From a bacterium (GTDB lineage Bacteria > Bacteroidota > Ignavibacteria > Kapaibacteriales > UBA2268), in assembly GCA_024711295.1 (NCBI GenBank), contig JANJTB010000006.1:1-64000 (forward strand): a stretch of DNA of 64,000 bases. The letters are read 5' to 3'. Of the stretch, positions 63,301 to 64,000 are shown piece by piece. Below the pieces are notes generated by a model, which was given only the letters and a program-made list of their open reading frames with translations, ran no database searches and was not told where the DNA came from. The position numbers and the translations under genes are program-made. The first letter of the stretch is position 1. Each line of letters begins with the position of its first letter.

Positions 63301-64000
63301 AATTTGGAAGAGTTAATAAATTACGAACCAAGTGAGTTTACACAAATATTTACACGAGGCCATTGTAACAAAGAGGGTTATAAGTCCTTAGCATTAATAC
63401 CTGTAAAATCAGAAAATATTGTGCATGGACTAATACAGCTAAACCATTTCAATCCCAACAAATTTACTTATGATTTAATTAAATTCATGGAAAGAATTGC
63501 AAATCTTATTGCCAGTACATTGGCATACAGAAAAGTTGAATCTGAGTTAGTAGAAAGCGAAAAGAAATACAGAACCTTATTCGAGAATATGCCTGAAGCG
63601 ATATTATTATGCGAATTAGTTCAAAAACCAGGCAAAGATAATGACTTCTTAGTTCTGTCTTCAAATAATAAACTCGAAGAATTTATTGGTGTCAACTCAT
63701 TTTCTGGCAAAAAAATGTCTGGTTTGATGCCATGGTTTAACAGAGATAATTACGGTGATGTATTAAGTACTTTTGATGATATTGCCGGTAACGGCGGTTT
63801 TACAAAACTTGAAAAATACTTTGCAGAATTGGATACATGGCTTTCTTTATCTGTTTATTCTCCAAAAGAAAATCAATTTGTTGTATTGATGGAAAACATA
63901 ACAGACCGAAAGAAAAAAGAATCAGAAATACGTAAATTATCCAGAGCAGTTGACCAAAGCCCTGTTACAATTGTAATCACTGATACTGATGGTAATATTG
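60382..64000 (+). CDS. Multi-PAS/GAF membrane sensor histidine kinase (C-terminus outside window)
   Basis: An open frame of about 1,206 codons to the window end. A membrane helix near residues 34-52 and a second near 303-326 enclose an extracytoplasmic sensor of about 250 residues. PAS domains follow: near 352 ('YSIGDGVISTDDKGIVTQMN'), 490, 620 and 750. A GAF domain lies at about 870-1050 and two more PAS units lie after 1055. No kinase core is reached. No ATG, GTG or TTG exists between the upstream stop (about 60351) and a TTG at 60469, which lies inside the first helix. A CTG at 60382 or an ATT at 60391 is a possible start, so the N-terminus is uncertain. Confidence 0.85.
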   Translation, partial: MNKIDRGKRLILKEIKNRISFKFYTLTISLIGILLMVSGHFYYNYEKEITINECYYELEQLSKTKINLLDNWIKERHADAMFLNSNKFMQEEVIAFLHDNENLSIKKDLKSDFSNFVKLYNYKNLYLLDKNGNILLTVNDNDLIINPSTKHYLTSTDSIRFLEFYVVKDTVAYFDILLPVKNQNDVVGFIVIKIDPYDFIFPTINMWPRKSNTAQTILYKRNLDTVYSVNPFKSIAHKPLNNVYTMADTNVPIIKVINGEKGQYYGPDYKGDIVYAFVTDFQPYDWYLVVKINESEVLESFYDHVLMVLASGFVILILLIITLFLRYRSHQKDIYKELYDKEYNLRLNNEKFKTTLYSIGDGVISTDDKGIVTQMNFAAEQLTGWSEQEAAGKRIEEVFNLINGENNQVVPNPVSNVIKTGNVSALTNHTLLLDKKLKSVHIAHNASPIKDNNGNLIGVILVIRDQTNEYQKMQILEESEKKTKNLLEKLNSTQRISKSGSWEVNITNNQVWWSEEMFNIFEEDDLTFQPDRDVILRYLSQEERDKYAKIATESIQSKKEFDIELCITTKKGNKKFVQIIGVPEYTDGIIERVILSVIDISDLRKVQLELENNLTNYQNLIKVSPDAILVHRDNKIMLVNNALCKLIGVNSEDELIGKSPLDITHSDCHEVINERISQLKENIIPPLVQIKLLKSNGETTMVESSTSRFNTSDGIAYQVIMRDISERLFFIEKLRKNEERLNLAINSSKTGVWEWDLPTGYFFWSDECYHILGIDDAIDLSYELFEGLIHPEDANFYKEQIKDILSNSLKNFNFKFRLVKPDNKVIWLQNQGIVSYNNGNPVKIIGTLNDITLKENTERENQLSIAVLSTLNHKLELKDLIKNLTLIIKDWVACDAVGVRLQLGGDYPYFETTGFTSDFVEKERNLCTKNSLGHLVLNNNNEPILDCMCGYVLKGDIDETSRYFTASKSFWTNNLEELINYEPSEFTQIFTRGHCNKEGYKSLALIPVKSENIVHGLIQLNHFNPNKFTYDLIKFMERIANLIASTLAYRKVESELVESEKKYRTLFENMPEAILLCELVQKPGKDNDFLVLSSNNKLEEFIGVNSFSGKKMSGLMPWFNRDNYGDVLSTFDDIAGNGGFTKLEKYFAELDTWLSLSVYSPKENQFVVLMENITDRKKKESEIRKLSRAVDQSPVTIVITDTDGNI

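Overview
The window is AT-rich, densely coded DNA from a Gram-negative member of the Bacteroidota/Ignavibacteriota/Chlorobiota group. The evidence is a PorV-like outer-membrane protein next to a type IX secretion (T9SS)-style C-terminal domain protein, a GWxTD-domain protein, a giant secreted beta-propeller/FN3/GEVED protein, OmpA/PD40 proteins, and promoters of the TTTG - 18-20 bp - TAnnTTTG type known from Bacteroidota. Ignavibacteria or Kapabacteria-like lineages fit best, because flagellar-type FlhF/FlhG/FliA regulators, a GH57 branching enzyme, NfnAB and the [FeFe]-hydrogenase maturase HydF occur together. An anaerobic or fermentative capacity is inferred from NfnAB and HydF. I see no rRNA, tRNA, CRISPR array, insertion sequence or phage gene, and no gene-free stretch longer than about 210 bases.

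Layout. 1-4991 (-): truncated giant secreted protein ending at the window edge in 98-residue tandem repeats. 5190-7831 (+): GWxTD protein and GTPase Der. 7911-11643 (-): ECF sigma factor, anti-sigma and Spy-like protein, then a glycosyltransferase and a soluble receiver/histidine kinase. 11751-16783 (+): two small membrane proteins, DUF3467, GH57 glucan branching enzyme, flippase and a LytR_C protein. 16850-22275 (-): TPR protein, PD40-OmpA protein, gpsA, plsY and a SpoU-type rRNA methyltransferase. 22387-25590 (+): pyrimidine-nucleoside phosphorylase, Na+/solute symporter and pgsA. 25587-30414 (-): glgA with a lipoprotein and an outer-membrane barrel, plus another barrel-like protein. 30606-37181 (+): nfnA, nfnB, membrane acyltransferase, LCP protein, SixA-type phosphatase and hydF. 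37178-41917 (-): mnmA, membrane protein, MlaF-like ATPase and RNase R. 42122-47369 (+): TetR regulator, ABC exporter, HlyD adaptor and TolC, a type I secretion-like operon. 47494-55891 (+): flhF, flhG, a small membrane protein, fliA, HDOD protein, histidine pseudokinase, AMIN/TPR membrane protein, T9SS-CTD miniprotein and PorV-like barrel. 55888-58896 (-): voltage-gated channel fused to CASTOR/POLLUX-type RCK domains, and an OmpA-like protein. 59048-60181 (+): divergent aspartokinase. 60382-64000 (+): truncated multi-PAS/GAF sensor kinase.

How the genes work together. gpsA, plsY and pgsA supply the glycerol-phosphate backbone and head-group precursors of phospholipids. The GH57 enzyme and GlgA make and branch glycogen-like glucan. 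NfnAB couples NADH, NADPH and ferredoxin, and HydF points to an [FeFe]-hydrogenase elsewhere. The 47.5-55.9 kb operon joins polar/flagellar positioning regulators to signalling proteins and, after an internal promoter, to T9SS-like surface proteins.

The strongest candidate for something undescribed is the 764-residue protein at 55888-58182. It combines a six-helix voltage sensor and a NaV/CaV-like filter (SFEGW) with a cytoplasmic module resembling plant CASTOR/POLLUX symbiosis channels. The next most interesting is the FlhF/FlhG operon, which has an FlhG without its P-loop lysine, a kinase without its phospho-acceptor histidine, and a membrane protein laid out like a polar landmark.
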